From assembly GCA_048263775.1 (NCBI GenBank), contig JBLXDU010000007.1:1-64000 (forward strand): DNA of 64,000 nt, written 5' to 3'. Under the pieces are notes generated by a model that worked only from the letters and a program-made list of their open reading frames with translations, did not search any database and was not told the origin of the DNA. How positions within the stretch are numbered: position 1 is the stretch's first letter; each line of letters starts with the position of its first letter. Shown here piece by piece: positions 26,178 to 34,833 of the stretch. Source of the stretch: UBA1479 sp048263775 (GTDB taxonomy: Bacteria; Pseudomonadota; Alphaproteobacteria; Rhodospirillales; Casp-alpha2). Made by a program: the position numbers and the translations under genes.

Positions 26178-26729
26178 ATGGCGTTCAAGACCAAGAAATC
26201 GGTGCAACGGGTTGTCGCGGCGCTCAAGACCGCGGGCCTGGGCGACCGGGTGATTGAATTGACCGCAACGGCCAAGACGGCCGAGGACGCAGCCCGCGCC
26301 GTCGATGCCAAGTTGGGCCAGATCGTCAAGTCGCTGACCTTCCGCATCGGCGATCAGCCGGTGTTGGCGCTGATCGCCGGCGACCATACCTGCAACTCGG
26401 CGACGCTGCCCCGGGTTCTCAACCTGGAAGGCAAGGTCACGAAACCGCAGGCCCAGCGGGTCAAGGACGTCACCGGTTTCACCATTGGGGGCGTGTCGCC
26501 GGTGGGGCTGGTCAACGACATGCCCATCGCCATCGACGCCAGTCTGCGCCGTTTCGACCAGTTATTCGCCGCCGCCGGGCATCCCCATTGCCTGTTCCCC
26601 GTCAGTTTCGATGAACTGAAACGCCTGACCGGCGGGATCGTGTCCTATAACATCGCGGAAGCCATCGACCCCGACGCGGTCGAAATGCCGCGCTTCCAGC
26701 GCAGCCGTACATTCACGAAGGCTGAATAA
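26178..26729 (+). CDS. YbaK/EbsC family aminoacyl-tRNA deacylase
   Basis: 183 residues. The family hydrolyses mischarged aminoacyl-tRNAs (for example Cys-tRNA(Pro)). GQIVKSLTFRIGDQPVLALIAGD around residue 47 holds the conserved lysine, and TGFTIGGVSPVGLVND near 95 is the family's GGVSP loop. It is close behind the GST gene and may be co-transcribed. The precise tRNA substrate (ProX, YbaK or another subgroup) cannot be decided by eye. Confidence 0.88.
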   Translation: MAFKTKKSVQRVVAALKTAGLGDRVIELTATAKTAEDAARAVDAKLGQIVKSLTFRIGDQPVLALIAGDHTCNSATLPRVLNLEGKVTKPQAQRVKDVTGFTIGGVSPVGLVNDMPIAIDASLRRFDQLFAAAGHPHCLFPVSFDELKRLTGGIVSYNIAEAIDPDAVEMPRFQRSRTFTKAE

Positions 26730-26998
26730 ATATTACCTGCGCTGAATATTTAATGCTCAAAACGCATAATTAGTATTTTCTGATTTAAAATAAAACCAAT
26801 ACTTGTGGACAGGTGTCCGCCGTCACCGATTCCTCCTAATCTCTCCGTCGCTCGCGCATAGCGGGCCCGTTGCGTGGCTTCGCCCGGATTGGGGGGGAGG
26901 AGACCCTGGACGGTTCAAAAACAACGATCCGAGACGGTGCGGCTGTTTCCGGCTGGCAGCTCATGATGTCTGCGGACTATCGAGACCACGGTGATGTC

Positions 26999-28657
26999 AT
27001 GAAATTCAAGCTTTCCTTGTTCCATGTATTTCTTCTGCTAGCCCTGATCGCCCTGATCGGGGTCGCCACCCTGTCGGGCATCAGCGCCACGACCATGCGC
27101 GACACCATGCTGAACGATCGGCAGGACAAGGTTAAACAGATCATTCTGGGCGTTAACACCATTGTCCGACACGAGCTGGCCAAACAGAAAAGTAACGAAC
27201 AAACGCCGGAAGCCACCCGGGAACGCATCTTGAGCGTGATCCGGAGCGTCCGTTTTGACGGCGACAACTACATCTTCGCCATCACCTACGATTTCTGCAC
27301 CCTGGCCCACGTCGATCCGACGAAGATGGGCAAATGCAAAAAGCTGCCGCGCCGCGAAGTATTCAACGAGCTTGCCAAGAACGGCGGCGGGTTCAGTCGC
27401 TACAAGGGGCCGAAACCGGGCTTCCAAGGCGATACCTTCGACAAGGTGTCCTACATCCATCCCGTGCCCGAGATGAACATGTACATCGGCACCGGCGCCT
27501 ATTTCGACGACATCAACGACGCCTATCAAAAGCGTCTTCTGCAGCTTGGCGGGATCGGCCTGGCGATCATCACGGTGATCGTTGCGTTCGGCTCGCTCGT
27601 CGGTCGCAGCGTGTCCAAGGCTTTGCGGACCCTGTCGTCACGCATGAGCGAACTGGCCGATGGCAAGCTGGATGTCGCGTTGGACATCTCCAGCTTCGTC
27701 CGCGAAGTCGACGAGATGATCGGCTCGGTGAAGATTTTCCGCACGGAGCTTGAACGCAACAGGAAGCTTGAGGAAGAGAAGGTTCAGCTTGAGAAGAAGG
27801 CTGAGGAGGACCGCCGCCGGGCGACCCTGAAACTGGCCGAGGAATTCGACGCCTCGGTCGGCGAGATCGTCAAGGCGGTCGGCAATTCGGCCGGCGAAAT
27901 GGACACCACCGCGACCCTGATGAGCACCGCCGCCAACCAGGCGACGGAACAGGCGATCGGTGTCGCGGCGGCGGCCGAACAGGCCAGCCGCAACACGGCC
28001 TCGGTTGCCTCGGCGACGGAGGAACTGTCGTCCTCCATCGAGGAAATCGCCCGCCAGGTTCAGAAGGCGTCCGAGGTCGCCAATCAGGCGGTCGGCGAAT
28101 CCCAGATGGCCAACGAAAAGGTCAGCGGTCTGGCCGACGCGGTCGGCAAGGTTGGTCAGGTCGTGACCTTGATCACCGACATCGCCGAACAGACCAACCT
28201 TCTGGCCCTCAACGCGACCATCGAGGCGGCCCGCGCCGGCGACGCCGGCAAGGGCTTCGCCGTGGTCGCCAGCGAGGTCAAGAACTTGGCCAGCCAAACG
28301 GCCAAGGCGACCGAGGAAATCTCGCAGCAGATCGCGGGAATCCAGCAGGCGACCAATTCGTCCGTGGGGGCGATCGGCAATATCGGCGCCACTATTGACG
28401 AGATCAATACGATCTCGGCAACCATCGCCGCCGCCATCGAGGAACAGGGCGTTGCGACCCAGGAAATCTCGCGCAGCGTGCACGAAGCCTCTGCCGGAAC
28501 GGACCAGGTGACGGAGAACATCGCCAACGTGCGCCAGTCCTCGGAAGAAACCGGCCGGTCGGCGGATCAGGTCAAGACCGCGGCCAACGGGCTTTCAGAA
28601 CTGGCGGCGACGCTGCAGTCCCAGGTCGACCGCTTCCTGGCGGGTGTGCGCGCCTGA
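26999..28657 (+). CDS. Methyl-accepting chemotaxis protein with single Cache sensor
   Basis: 552 residues. Order: TM1 about 6-28, single Cache (sCache_2) periplasmic domain about 35-180 (FDGDNYIFAITYDFCTLAHV, MNMYIGTGAYFDDIND), TM2 about 185-207, HAMP to about 260, and the signalling domain about 300-552 with the conserved tip AEQTNLLALNATIEAARAGD. Cache domains sense small ligands such as carboxylates. No CheR tether pentapeptide is seen at the C terminus (RFLAGVRA). The ATG at 26999 places the first helix directly after a short basic N terminus. No che genes are nearby. Confidence 0.92.
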   Translation: MKFKLSLFHVFLLLALIALIGVATLSGISATTMRDTMLNDRQDKVKQIILGVNTIVRHELAKQKSNEQTPEATRERILSVIRSVRFDGDNYIFAITYDFCTLAHVDPTKMGKCKKLPRREVFNELAKNGGGFSRYKGPKPGFQGDTFDKVSYIHPVPEMNMYIGTGAYFDDINDAYQKRLLQLGGIGLAIITVIVAFGSLVGRSVSKALRTLSSRMSELADGKLDVALDISSFVREVDEMIGSVKIFRTELERNRKLEEEKVQLEKKAEEDRRRATLKLAEEFDASVGEIVKAVGNSAGEMDTTATLMSTAANQATEQAIGVAAAAEQASRNTASVASATEELSSSIEEIARQVQKASEVANQAVGESQMANEKVSGLADAVGKVGQVVTLITDIAEQTNLLALNATIEAARAGDAGKGFAVVASEVKNLASQTAKATEEISQQIAGIQQATNSSVGAIGNIGATIDEINTISATIAAAIEEQGVATQEISRSVHEASAGTDQVTENIANVRQSSEETGRSADQVKTAANGLSELAATLQSQVDRFLAGVRA

Positions 28658-28678
28658 CGCCCAATATGGTGACCGAAC

Positions 28679-28720
28679 CCCCACGACGGCGCCGCCGCCG
28701 TCGTGGGGCGGTTTCGGCAA
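28679..28720 (+). terminator. Strong stem-loop after the chemoreceptor gene
   Basis: A perfect 13-bp stem, CCCCACGACGGCG and CGCCGTCGTGGGG (28679-28708), with a four-base loop, begins 22 bases after the stop codon. The tail (CGGTTTCGG) has only a short T run, so termination may be incomplete, but the position fits the end of the chemoreceptor transcript. Confidence 0.65.
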
Positions 28721-28825
28721 TCGGCAGAATTCCGAACAGGCTTGTTGAAAGCGGGCGGCGGCTTCGTTATGACTGCGGTTCCGCAGGTGCCCGGATGTCT
28801 CGTTTCCGGTGCCATGCGGACTTGG

Positions 28826-28917
28826 GGACAGGTGCGCGAGTGGCTGAAGCGGGCTCCCTGCTAAGGAGTTAGGCCCCCATAAGGGCCTCGAGGGTTCGAA
28901 TCCCTCCCTGTCCGCCA
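28826..28917 (+). tRNA. tRNA-Ser (anticodon GCT)
   Basis: The acceptor arms GGACAGG (28826-28832) and CCTGTCC pair fully, followed by the discriminator G and an encoded CCA. The anticodon arm CTCC-CTGCTAA-GGAG gives anticodon GCT, reading AGC and AGU serine codons. A long variable arm (about GGCCCCCATAAGGGCC) and the T arm GAGGGTTCGAATCCCTC confirm a class II serine tRNA. It is a single gene with its own terminator. Confidence 0.96.
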
Positions 28918-28928
28918 ATTTATAAAAA

Positions 28929-28956
28929 GGGTCCCCTTCGACGGGGGCCTTTTTTG
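28929..28956 (+). terminator. Rho-independent terminator after tRNA-Ser
   Basis: GGTCCCC and GGGGGCC arms around TTCGAC form a GC-rich stem followed by six T. It starts 12 bases after the tRNA CCA end. Confidence 0.88.
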
Positions 28957-29009
28957 TGCCGGGGGTGCTAATCTGGCCCCGGATCATTTGGGAACGGTGA
29001 ACGCACGCC

Positions 29010-29828
29010 ATGGCGACCACGCCGACGGGAAAAAGCCCCAAGCCGCCCGCCACCCGCCGCCCAGCGGGGGTCATGGGATCGGTCTTGAAGGCGTTCGAGG
29101 TGCTTGAGGTGTTCGAGCGCAAATGGCGGCCCCTCGGCGTCACCGAACTGGCGCGCGAAACGGGACAGCCGAAAAGTTCTCTGCATCGGGTGCTGTCAAC
29201 CCTGGTTCATGCCGGCGTGCTGGAGCAGAACGAGCAGGGGCTCTATTGCCTGACGCTCAAGCTGTGGCGGATCGGCAGCCTGGCGCTGGCCGAGGTCGAC
29301 TTGGTCCAGGTCGCCTTTCCGTTCCTGGAAGACCTGTGCCGGGCCACGGACGAGACGATCCATCTGGCGGTGCTGGAGCCCGGCGGCGGCGTGGTCTATC
29401 TGTCCAAGGTGGAAAGTCCGCGTTCAATCCGCGTACAGACACAGGTCGGGCGGGTCACGCCATCCTGGTGCACGGCCACGGGGCGCATATTGCTGGCCCA
29501 TGACGCGGTGTTGCGCGACAGCGTGCTGGCCGGTCCCATGGCCAAGCTGACCCCCGACACGGTGACCGACCCGGCGCAGCTGCGCCGCCTCATCGACCAG
29601 GCGGCGGGCGAGGGGATCGCCGTCACCAAGAGCGAGAACAACCCGGAGATGGGCGGCATCGCCGCCCCCATCCGTGATCACACGGGGCGGGTTGTCGCGG
29701 CGCTGGGGCTTGGCGTGCCGGCGTTCCGCATGGATGCGGCCCTGATCGCACGCTGTTCGACCCAGGTGGCGCGGACGGCGGCCGAGATTTCCCGGGCGCT
29801 GAATTACCGGCCGGTCGACGGGGAATAG
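29010..29828 (+). CDS. IclR family transcriptional regulator
   Basis: 272 residues. Winged helix-turn-helix about 22-85 (VLKAFEVLEVFERKWRPLGV, GQPKSSLHRVLSTL) and effector domain about 100-265 (VTPSWCTATGRILLAH, NPEMGGIAAPIRDHTGRVVA). The start has GGGAACGGTGAACGC upstream. The gene lies upstream of a TauD gene on the same strand with a 175-base gap that contains a perfect palindrome, so it probably controls that dioxygenase and may bind the same substrate. Confidence 0.92.
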   Translation: MATTPTGKSPKPPATRRPAGVMGSVLKAFEVLEVFERKWRPLGVTELARETGQPKSSLHRVLSTLVHAGVLEQNEQGLYCLTLKLWRIGSLALAEVDLVQVAFPFLEDLCRATDETIHLAVLEPGGGVVYLSKVESPRSIRVQTQVGRVTPSWCTATGRILLAHDAVLRDSVLAGPMAKLTPDTVTDPAQLRRLIDQAAGEGIAVTKSENNPEMGGIAAPIRDHTGRVVAALGLGVPAFRMDAALIARCSTQVARTAAEISRALNYRPVDGE

Positions 29829-29832
29829 ACGC

Positions 29833-29962
29833 TGTTCCGTATTGCGGAACAATATTCGACTTTACGGCGTAATGGTCCTTTTAATCGCTGATTTTAGGGG
29901 TTGTTCAGCATTCGATTTGTTCCGCAATATAGAAAAATCTTTTCGTATTTGCCGCGGAATGG
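29833..29962. promoter_or_regulatory. IclR-type operator(s) upstream of the TauD gene
   Basis: TGTTCCG at 29833-29839 and CGGAACA at 29845-29851 are perfect 7-base inverted arms around TATTG. The same TGTTCCG half-site recurs at 29918-29924, 85 bases downstream, and a CGGAAT half lies at 29954-29959. The sites sit between the iclR stop and the TauD start (30004), where an IclR operator is expected. Control by the adjacent regulator is inferred. Confidence 0.65.
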
Positions 29963-30003
29963 TAGCTTGAGGCTGTCGATACCCCGGCCTTTGGAGACAA
30001 GAC

Positions 30004-30870
30004 ATGCAAGCCGCTGAACTGAGGAACGATCCTTTCCGCCGTATCACCGTGGTCCCGTTCACGGGTGTGTTCGGCGCCGAAATTTCCGGCGTCGATCTGA
30101 ACAACCTTGATGACGAGACCGTGGCCGAGATTCGCGAAGCTCTGCTGCGCTACAGCGTCGTGTTCTTCCACGGACAGGATTTCACGCCGGATGCCCAGGC
30201 GGCGTTCGGGCGGCGCTTCGGGGTGTTGAACCGCCATCCTTATGTGAAGCCCATGGACGGCTATCCGGAGGTGTTCCGCATCGTCAAGGAACCGACGGAC
30301 AAGCATCACTTCGGCAGCGGTTGGCATACGGATCTTGCCTATACGGAAACCCCGGCACTCGGCACGATTCTGTACGGCGTCGACGTGCCTGAGGCCGGCG
30401 GCGATACCATGTTCGCCAGCCAGTATGCGGCCTATGACTCTCTGACCGACGGCATGAAGGCGATGCTGGCGAATGTGAAGGCGGTCTATACCAACGCGAA
30501 TACCTATGGAAAGGACGCCGAACGCTTCAAGACCGGCGTGTCCAAGGCGATGAGCGTGCAGCCGGCGGCGGTGAAGGAAGTCGCCCATCCGGTGGTCCGC
30601 ACCCACCCGGAAACGGGGCGCAAAGGCTTGTATCTGAGCCCGATCCATTTTTCGCGCTTCGAAGGCATGACGCCCGAGGAATCCAAACCCCTGTTCGACA
30701 CCCTGGTCGCCCACGCGACGGGGCCGGAAGTCACCTGCCGATTCCGCTGGAAGAACGGCTCGGTCGCCATGTGGGATAACCGCTGCACCATGCATTATGC
30801 GATCAACGATTTTTCCGGCGTCGGGCGCACTATGCAGCGCGTGACCCTGGAAGGTGACCGCCCGGTATAA
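30004..30870 (+). CDS. TauD/TfdA family Fe(II)/2-oxoglutarate dioxygenase
   Basis: 288 residues, second member in the window. Iron ligands: HxD in FGSGWHTDLAYTETPALG near residue 106, distal His in DNRCTMHYAINDFSGVGR near 265. VVRTHPETGRKGLYLSP is near 205. It resembles the copy at 17370-18248 in length and motif layout (a VFFHGQDFTP segment corresponds to its IFFRDQDLTP), so the two may be paralogues with related substrates. Likely under the IclR regulator encoded upstream. Confidence 0.92.
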   Translation: MQAAELRNDPFRRITVVPFTGVFGAEISGVDLNNLDDETVAEIREALLRYSVVFFHGQDFTPDAQAAFGRRFGVLNRHPYVKPMDGYPEVFRIVKEPTDKHHFGSGWHTDLAYTETPALGTILYGVDVPEAGGDTMFASQYAAYDSLTDGMKAMLANVKAVYTNANTYGKDAERFKTGVSKAMSVQPAAVKEVAHPVVRTHPETGRKGLYLSPIHFSRFEGMTPEESKPLFDTLVAHATGPEVTCRFRWKNGSVAMWDNRCTMHYAINDFSGVGRTMQRVTLEGDRPV

Positions 30871-30960
30871 GGGAGCGGTCTTTCCTCCGCCTCTGGGGGC
30901 CGGTATAAACGACGGAACAGCCGGGCGGCCCCGCCGCTGGCATAGGAGCATCCGTCGGAT

Positions 30961-31431
30961 ATGCGGGCCTTCGTCTTCATCGCGATTCTTATTCTGAGCA
31001 TCGGGCCGGCGCTGGCCGACATGGAGGGCCAGCCGGCCGTGGTCGACGGCGACAGCCTGTCCATCGCCGGCGTCACCTTCAACCTGCACGGCATCGACGC
31101 GCCGGAAAACGATCAGACCTGCGACAAGGATGGTGAGCGCTATCCTTGCGGTTTCCAGGCGGCCAATGCGCTCGGCTTCATGACGGCCTATCAATGGGTG
31201 CAGTGCCGCGACAACGGCGCCGGGCGCGACGGGCGCCATACCATGACCTGTTTCCTGGGGGGCCGTTACGATGTGGGTGAGAAGATGATCCGCCAGGGTT
31301 GGGCGCTCTATGACCGGGCCTATCGCATCCCGGCCTATATGGCGGCGGAGGATGCGGCCCGGGCCGAACGCGCGGGCCTGTGGGCAGGTGGCTTCGTTGC
31401 CCCCTGGGAATGGCGCCAAGGAAAGCGTTAG
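30961..31431 (+). CDS. Exported thermonuclease (SNase-like) family protein
   Basis: 156 residues. Signal peptide 1-19 (MRAFVFIAILILSIGPALA). The staphylococcal nuclease-like fold is indicated by AVVDGDSLSIAGVTFNLHGI followed by DAPE at about 28-50, and by GGRYDVGEKMIRQGWALYDR near 105; four cysteines in the middle probably form disulfides. Such proteins degrade nucleic acids in the periplasm or are non-catalytic OB-fold relatives. Its stop overlaps that of the convergent SRPBCC gene by 4 bases. Confidence 0.85.
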   Translation: MRAFVFIAILILSIGPALADMEGQPAVVDGDSLSIAGVTFNLHGIDAPENDQTCDKDGERYPCGFQAANALGFMTAYQWVQCRDNGAGRDGRHTMTCFLGGRYDVGEKMIRQGWALYDRAYRIPAYMAAEDAARAERAGLWAGGFVAPWEWRQGKR

Positions 31432-31922
31432 TCCGCGATTGCCGGAAACAGATCGTCCAGGCGGTCAAAGCAGACCCCCCAACCTTCCAACATCGGCGTC
31501 TTCATGGCGTTGTCGCGGGCGTTCTGGGACGAATACAGCACCGTAGTGGTGATCCGCGTGCGGGTGCCGCCGTCCAGGTCCTCGAAGGTCGTGGTGCAGA
31601 CGGTTTCGCCCTCGGTCCAGTCCTGGTCGAACAGTTCGGTGACGACCAGACGTTCCGGCGGGACGATTTCAAGAAACCTGCCGCCCATGCCCATGTCGCC
31701 CAGCTGCGGGTTGCGCCAGACATAGCGATAGGCGCCGCCGACCCGGCAATCGATTTCGCATTCCGCCATGGGCCAGTCGTCGGGGCCCCACAGCCAGCGT
31801 TGGACGAGGGCCGGGTCCGTATAGGCCTTGAATACCAAGCTACGTGGGGCATCGAATTCGCGGCTGACCCGCAATTCGCGGTCGGAGGGCAGGGTGGCGG
31901 TGAGGGGAATGCGCGGGTTCAT
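31428..31922 (-). CDS. SRPBCC family protein (AHSA1-like)
   Basis: 164 residues. The start LRVSREFDAPRSLVFKAYTD and WLWGPDDWPMAECEIDCRVGGAYRYVW match the Aha1/START-like SRPBCC family, which forms a deep hydrophobic pocket. EGWGVCFDRLDDLF at the end is also typical. It overlaps the stop of the ArsR regulator gene by 4 bases. The ArsR-SRPBCC pair is a common two-gene unit in bacteria, but the ligand and function are generally unknown. Confidence 0.88.
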   Translation of the reverse strand: MNPRIPLTATLPSDRELRVSREFDAPRSLVFKAYTDPALVQRWLWGPDDWPMAECEIDCRVGGAYRYVWRNPQLGDMGMGGRFLEIVPPERLVVTELFDQDWTEGETVCTTTFEDLDGGTRTRITTTVLYSSQNARDNAMKTPMLEGWGVCFDRLDDLFPAIAD

Positions 31923-32284
31923 TGGGTATCATCCTTCGGCGTATTTTCGTTATCTGCGGGGGCCTGCAGGTCGGCGAGCAAAGCATCCAGGCGCTGGAAG
32001 CGGGCTTCCCAGAATTCGCGGTAGGCTTCCAGCCAGTCGACGGCCTCGGCCAGGGGGGCTGCCTCCAACCGGCAGGGGCGGCGCTGGGCGTCGCGTCGGC
32101 GCGAGATCAAACCCGCGCTCTCCAACACGCGCAGGTGCTTGGACACGGCCGGTTGGCTCATGTCGAACGGGTCAGCCAGTTCGGCGACCGAGGCCTCGCC
32201 CAAAGCCAGACGTTGGAGAATGGCGCGCCGGGTCGGATCGGCCAGGGCGGCGAAGGTCGCGTCGAGACGGTCAGTGGAGATCAT
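31919..32284 (-). CDS. ArsR family transcriptional regulator
   Basis: 121 residues. Winged helix with LDATFAALADPTRRAILQRL at the start and PFDMSQPAVSKHLRVLE (recognition helix) near residue 43. There is no cysteine metal site, so it belongs to the metal-independent ArsR group found with SRPBCC partners. It probably represses the two-gene operon. The upstream 40 bases have the AT-rich TATAACCATATAGTTATA stretch around 32283-32303, an inverted-repeat-like region that could be its operator. Confidence 0.88.
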   Translation of the reverse strand: MISTDRLDATFAALADPTRRAILQRLALGEASVAELADPFDMSQPAVSKHLRVLESAGLISRRRDAQRRPCRLEAAPLAEAVDWLEAYREFWEARFQRLDALLADLQAPADNENTPKDDTQ

Positions 32285-32303
32285 AATATAACCATATAGT
32301 TAT
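32283..32303. promoter_or_regulatory. Possible ArsR operator/promoter
   Basis: TATAAC-CATATA-GTTATA forms 6-base inverted arms directly at the start of the ArsR gene, in an AT-rich patch of an otherwise GC-rich region. ArsR-family repressors often bind AT-rich dyads overlapping their own promoter. No binding is demonstrated. Confidence 0.5.
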
Positions 32304-32455
32304 AGAACTTCTGAGTTATATAATGATGTTTATTGTCGGTCAAGGCTGCGCAGCAACGGTGGGCCTTGGCGGCGGAGAAAAAATCCCGCAGGATGGTTTT
32401 CAAGAAGGCGGGGCGCTTTCAACAAGTCCGGGCACGAACCCGGACGGGAGGGGAC

Positions 32456-33817
32456 ATGTCTCCCATCAGACTGATGGCTACTACGGGAATCCTCGGCTAC
32501 GGCTTTACCGAGGAAGCCTTCAACGCGGGCATCGCCATGAAGCCCGACCTAATCGCCTGTGACGCCGGATCATCCGATCCCGGGCCCCATTATCTGGGCA
32601 GTGGCACGCCCTTCGTGTCGCGTGCGGCGGCCAAGCGGGACCTGGGCCTGATGGTCGGCGCCGGGATGGAACATGGCATTCCGGTGATGATCGGCTCCGC
32701 CGGCGGCAGCGGCAGCGACGCCCAGGTCGACTGGACGCTGGAAATCCTCAAGGAAATCTGTGCCGAAAAGGGTCTGAAGCCCAAGGTCCGGGTGATCCGC
32801 ACGGAGCAGACCAAGGACGCTATCAAGGCCAAGGTGCGGGCCGGCAAGGTCACGCCGCTGGGTCCCATCGCCGACCTGACCGAGGACGACGTCGATCAAT
32901 CATCCCGCATCGTCGCCATGATGGGCCCGGAGGCCTATCAGCAGGCCCTGGCCGACGGCGCCGACGTGGTGATCGCCGGGCGCGGCACGGACGCGGCCCT
33001 GTTCGCAGCCTTGCCCCTGATGAAGGGCGCCGACCCGGGCCTGGCCTGGCATCTGGCCAAGATCATCGAATGCGGCGCCCAGGTGGTGGAGCCGCGCGAA
33101 GGTCAGGACTGCGTTATCGGCACCATCTATGATGATCATTTCACGGTCGAGCCGGGCTCACCCATCCGCCGCGCCACGGTGACGCGGGTCTCCGCCCATA
33201 CCTTGTATGAGAACCCGGAGCCCTACCGCCTGAAGGAGCCGGACGGCATCCTGGTCACCGACCGCTGCAAATTCGAGCAGTTGGACGAACGCACCGTCAA
33301 GGTCTCGGGCAGCCGCTACGAGCCCTCGGAAAAGTACACGGTGAAGCTGGAGGGGGCCCGCCCGCTCGGCTATCGCACCGTGTTCATCGCCGGCATCCGG
33401 GACCCGATCCTGATCGACATCATCGACGACTTCGTCGAGGCCTGCCGCGGGCGCATCGCGCGCGATGTCGGTACGCTCGGCATCAATGCCGAGGACTACA
33501 CCCTGTCCGTCCATCTGTACGGCAAGAACGCGGTGATGGGATCGTTGGAGCCCGAGGCCGATCAGCCGATCCACGAGATCGGCCTGCTGCTCGACGTGTT
33601 GGGCAAGACCGAGGACATCAGCCGCGCCGTCCTCGCCAAGTCGCGCTATGCCTTCCTGCACACGGACTTTCCCGGGCGCATGTGCATTTCCGGCAACCTG
33701 GCGATTCCGTTCTCGCCGTCGGACATGCATGTCGGGCCGGTCTACGAATTCAACGTCTGGCACGTCATGGAATGCGATCCCATGGAGCCGGTCCGCATGG
33801 AATGGTTGGAGGTCTAA
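32456..33817 (+). CDS. AtuA family (acyclic terpene utilisation, DUF1446) protein
   Basis: 453 residues. AtuA-family proteins are needed for acyclic terpene utilisation in Pseudomonas but their reaction is not settled. Visible features: LMATTGILGYGFTEEAFNAG, IGSAGGSGSDAQVDWTL near residue 80, and ADVVIAGRGTDAALFAALPL near 170. The ATG at 32456 has GGGAGGGG upstream and begins just before the conserved N terminus. It is followed by an MBL-fold hydrolase and a DUF4387 protein, the latter a frequent AtuA partner, so the three genes look like one operon. Confidence 0.88.
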   Translation: MSPIRLMATTGILGYGFTEEAFNAGIAMKPDLIACDAGSSDPGPHYLGSGTPFVSRAAAKRDLGLMVGAGMEHGIPVMIGSAGGSGSDAQVDWTLEILKEICAEKGLKPKVRVIRTEQTKDAIKAKVRAGKVTPLGPIADLTEDDVDQSSRIVAMMGPEAYQQALADGADVVIAGRGTDAALFAALPLMKGADPGLAWHLAKIIECGAQVVEPREGQDCVIGTIYDDHFTVEPGSPIRRATVTRVSAHTLYENPEPYRLKEPDGILVTDRCKFEQLDERTVKVSGSRYEPSEKYTVKLEGARPLGYRTVFIAGIRDPILIDIIDDFVEACRGRIARDVGTLGINAEDYTLSVHLYGKNAVMGSLEPEADQPIHEIGLLLDVLGKTEDISRAVLAKSRYAFLHTDFPGRMCISGNLAIPFSPSDMHVGPVYEFNVWHVMECDPMEPVRMEWLEV

Positions 33818-33917
33818 TCGCAAATCCCGATCCCGCGTCCGCCCTGGCTTTGCCGGGCCTTGCGGACGCGAGGACTGAGACGACGCATTTGCGTAAAAGA
33901 AAAAAGAGGTAATACCC

Positions 33918-34802
33918 ATGAAGATCACCCTTCTCGGCACGGGCACGCCGACGCCGTCGCTGAAACGCATGAGTTCGGGCTATCTGGTCGAGGTCGCGGG
34001 CGACGTGATGCTGTTCGACCATGGTCCCGGCGCGCACCACCGCATGTTGGAAGCGGGCAAGCGGGCGACGGACGTCACCCACGTCTTCTTCAGCCACCTG
34101 CATTACGACCACTGCCTGGATTACGGCCGCCTGGTCCTGACCCATTGGGACCAGGGCGTGGGCAAACTGCCGGAATTGCAGGTCTACGGCCCGCCGTTCA
34201 CGGCGCGCATGACGGAACTGCTGTTCGGTGACGACGGCATCTGGGGACCGGACCTGAAGGCGCGCACGGAACATCCCTTGTCGACCGTGATCTACAATGC
34301 GCGGGGCGGCGAGGGCCAGCGCGCCAAGCCGAACCCCCAGGTGACGGAGCTGAAAAGCGGCGACGTGATCGAGACCGACCATTGGAAACTGACCTGCGCC
34401 AGCGTGCGCCATGTGCAGCCGTTCCTGCACTGCTACGGCTACCGCCTGGAAACGGACGACGGCGTGTTCGTCTATTCCGGCGACACGGGGCCCTGCAAGG
34501 CGATCGAGAAGCTGGCCCAGGACGCCGACGTGCTGGTCAACATGTGCCACTACCTAAGCGGCACGGAACTGGGCAAGGAATTCGCCGAGGGCTGCATGGG
34601 CCATCTGGAAATGGCCGACCTGGGGGCCGCCGCCGGGGTCAAGAACCTAGTGATCAGCCACGTCACGGAACAGATGGATAAGCCCGGCGTGCGTGAACGC
34701 ATCCTGCGGGAAATGGGCGCGCGGTATTCCGGCAACCTGTTCTTCGGCGAGGACCTGATGGAAATCCCGATCGGCGGGCCGACCCCTGCCAAGCTGGACT
34801 AA
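33918..34802 (+). CDS. MBL-fold metallo-hydrolase
   Basis: 294 residues. Metal-binding HxHxDH is present as FFSHLHYDHCLDYGRL near residue 60; further ligands are in VRHVQPFLHCYGYRLE near 160 and YSGDTGPCKAIEKLA near 190, with a final His in LVISHVTEQM near 255. N-terminal MKITLLGTGTPTPSLKRMSS resembles the RNase Z/arylsulfatase-like branch. AAAAGAGGTAATACCC precedes the start. Located between the AtuA and DUF4387 genes, it probably hydrolyses an intermediate of the same pathway. Confidence 0.9.
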   Translation: MKITLLGTGTPTPSLKRMSSGYLVEVAGDVMLFDHGPGAHHRMLEAGKRATDVTHVFFSHLHYDHCLDYGRLVLTHWDQGVGKLPELQVYGPPFTARMTELLFGDDGIWGPDLKARTEHPLSTVIYNARGGEGQRAKPNPQVTELKSGDVIETDHWKLTCASVRHVQPFLHCYGYRLETDDGVFVYSGDTGPCKAIEKLAQDADVLVNMCHYLSGTELGKEFAEGCMGHLEMADLGAAAGVKNLVISHVTEQMDKPGVRERILREMGARYSGNLFFGEDLMEIPIGGPTPAKLD

Positions 34803-34833
34803 GCCGGATAAGAAGAAAAAGGACGAACACGAC

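Noticed and set aside
29905..31419. Long minus-strand open frame of about 504 codons
   Set aside because: Antisense of the TauD and nuclease genes, which have clear motifs; the frame itself matches nothing.
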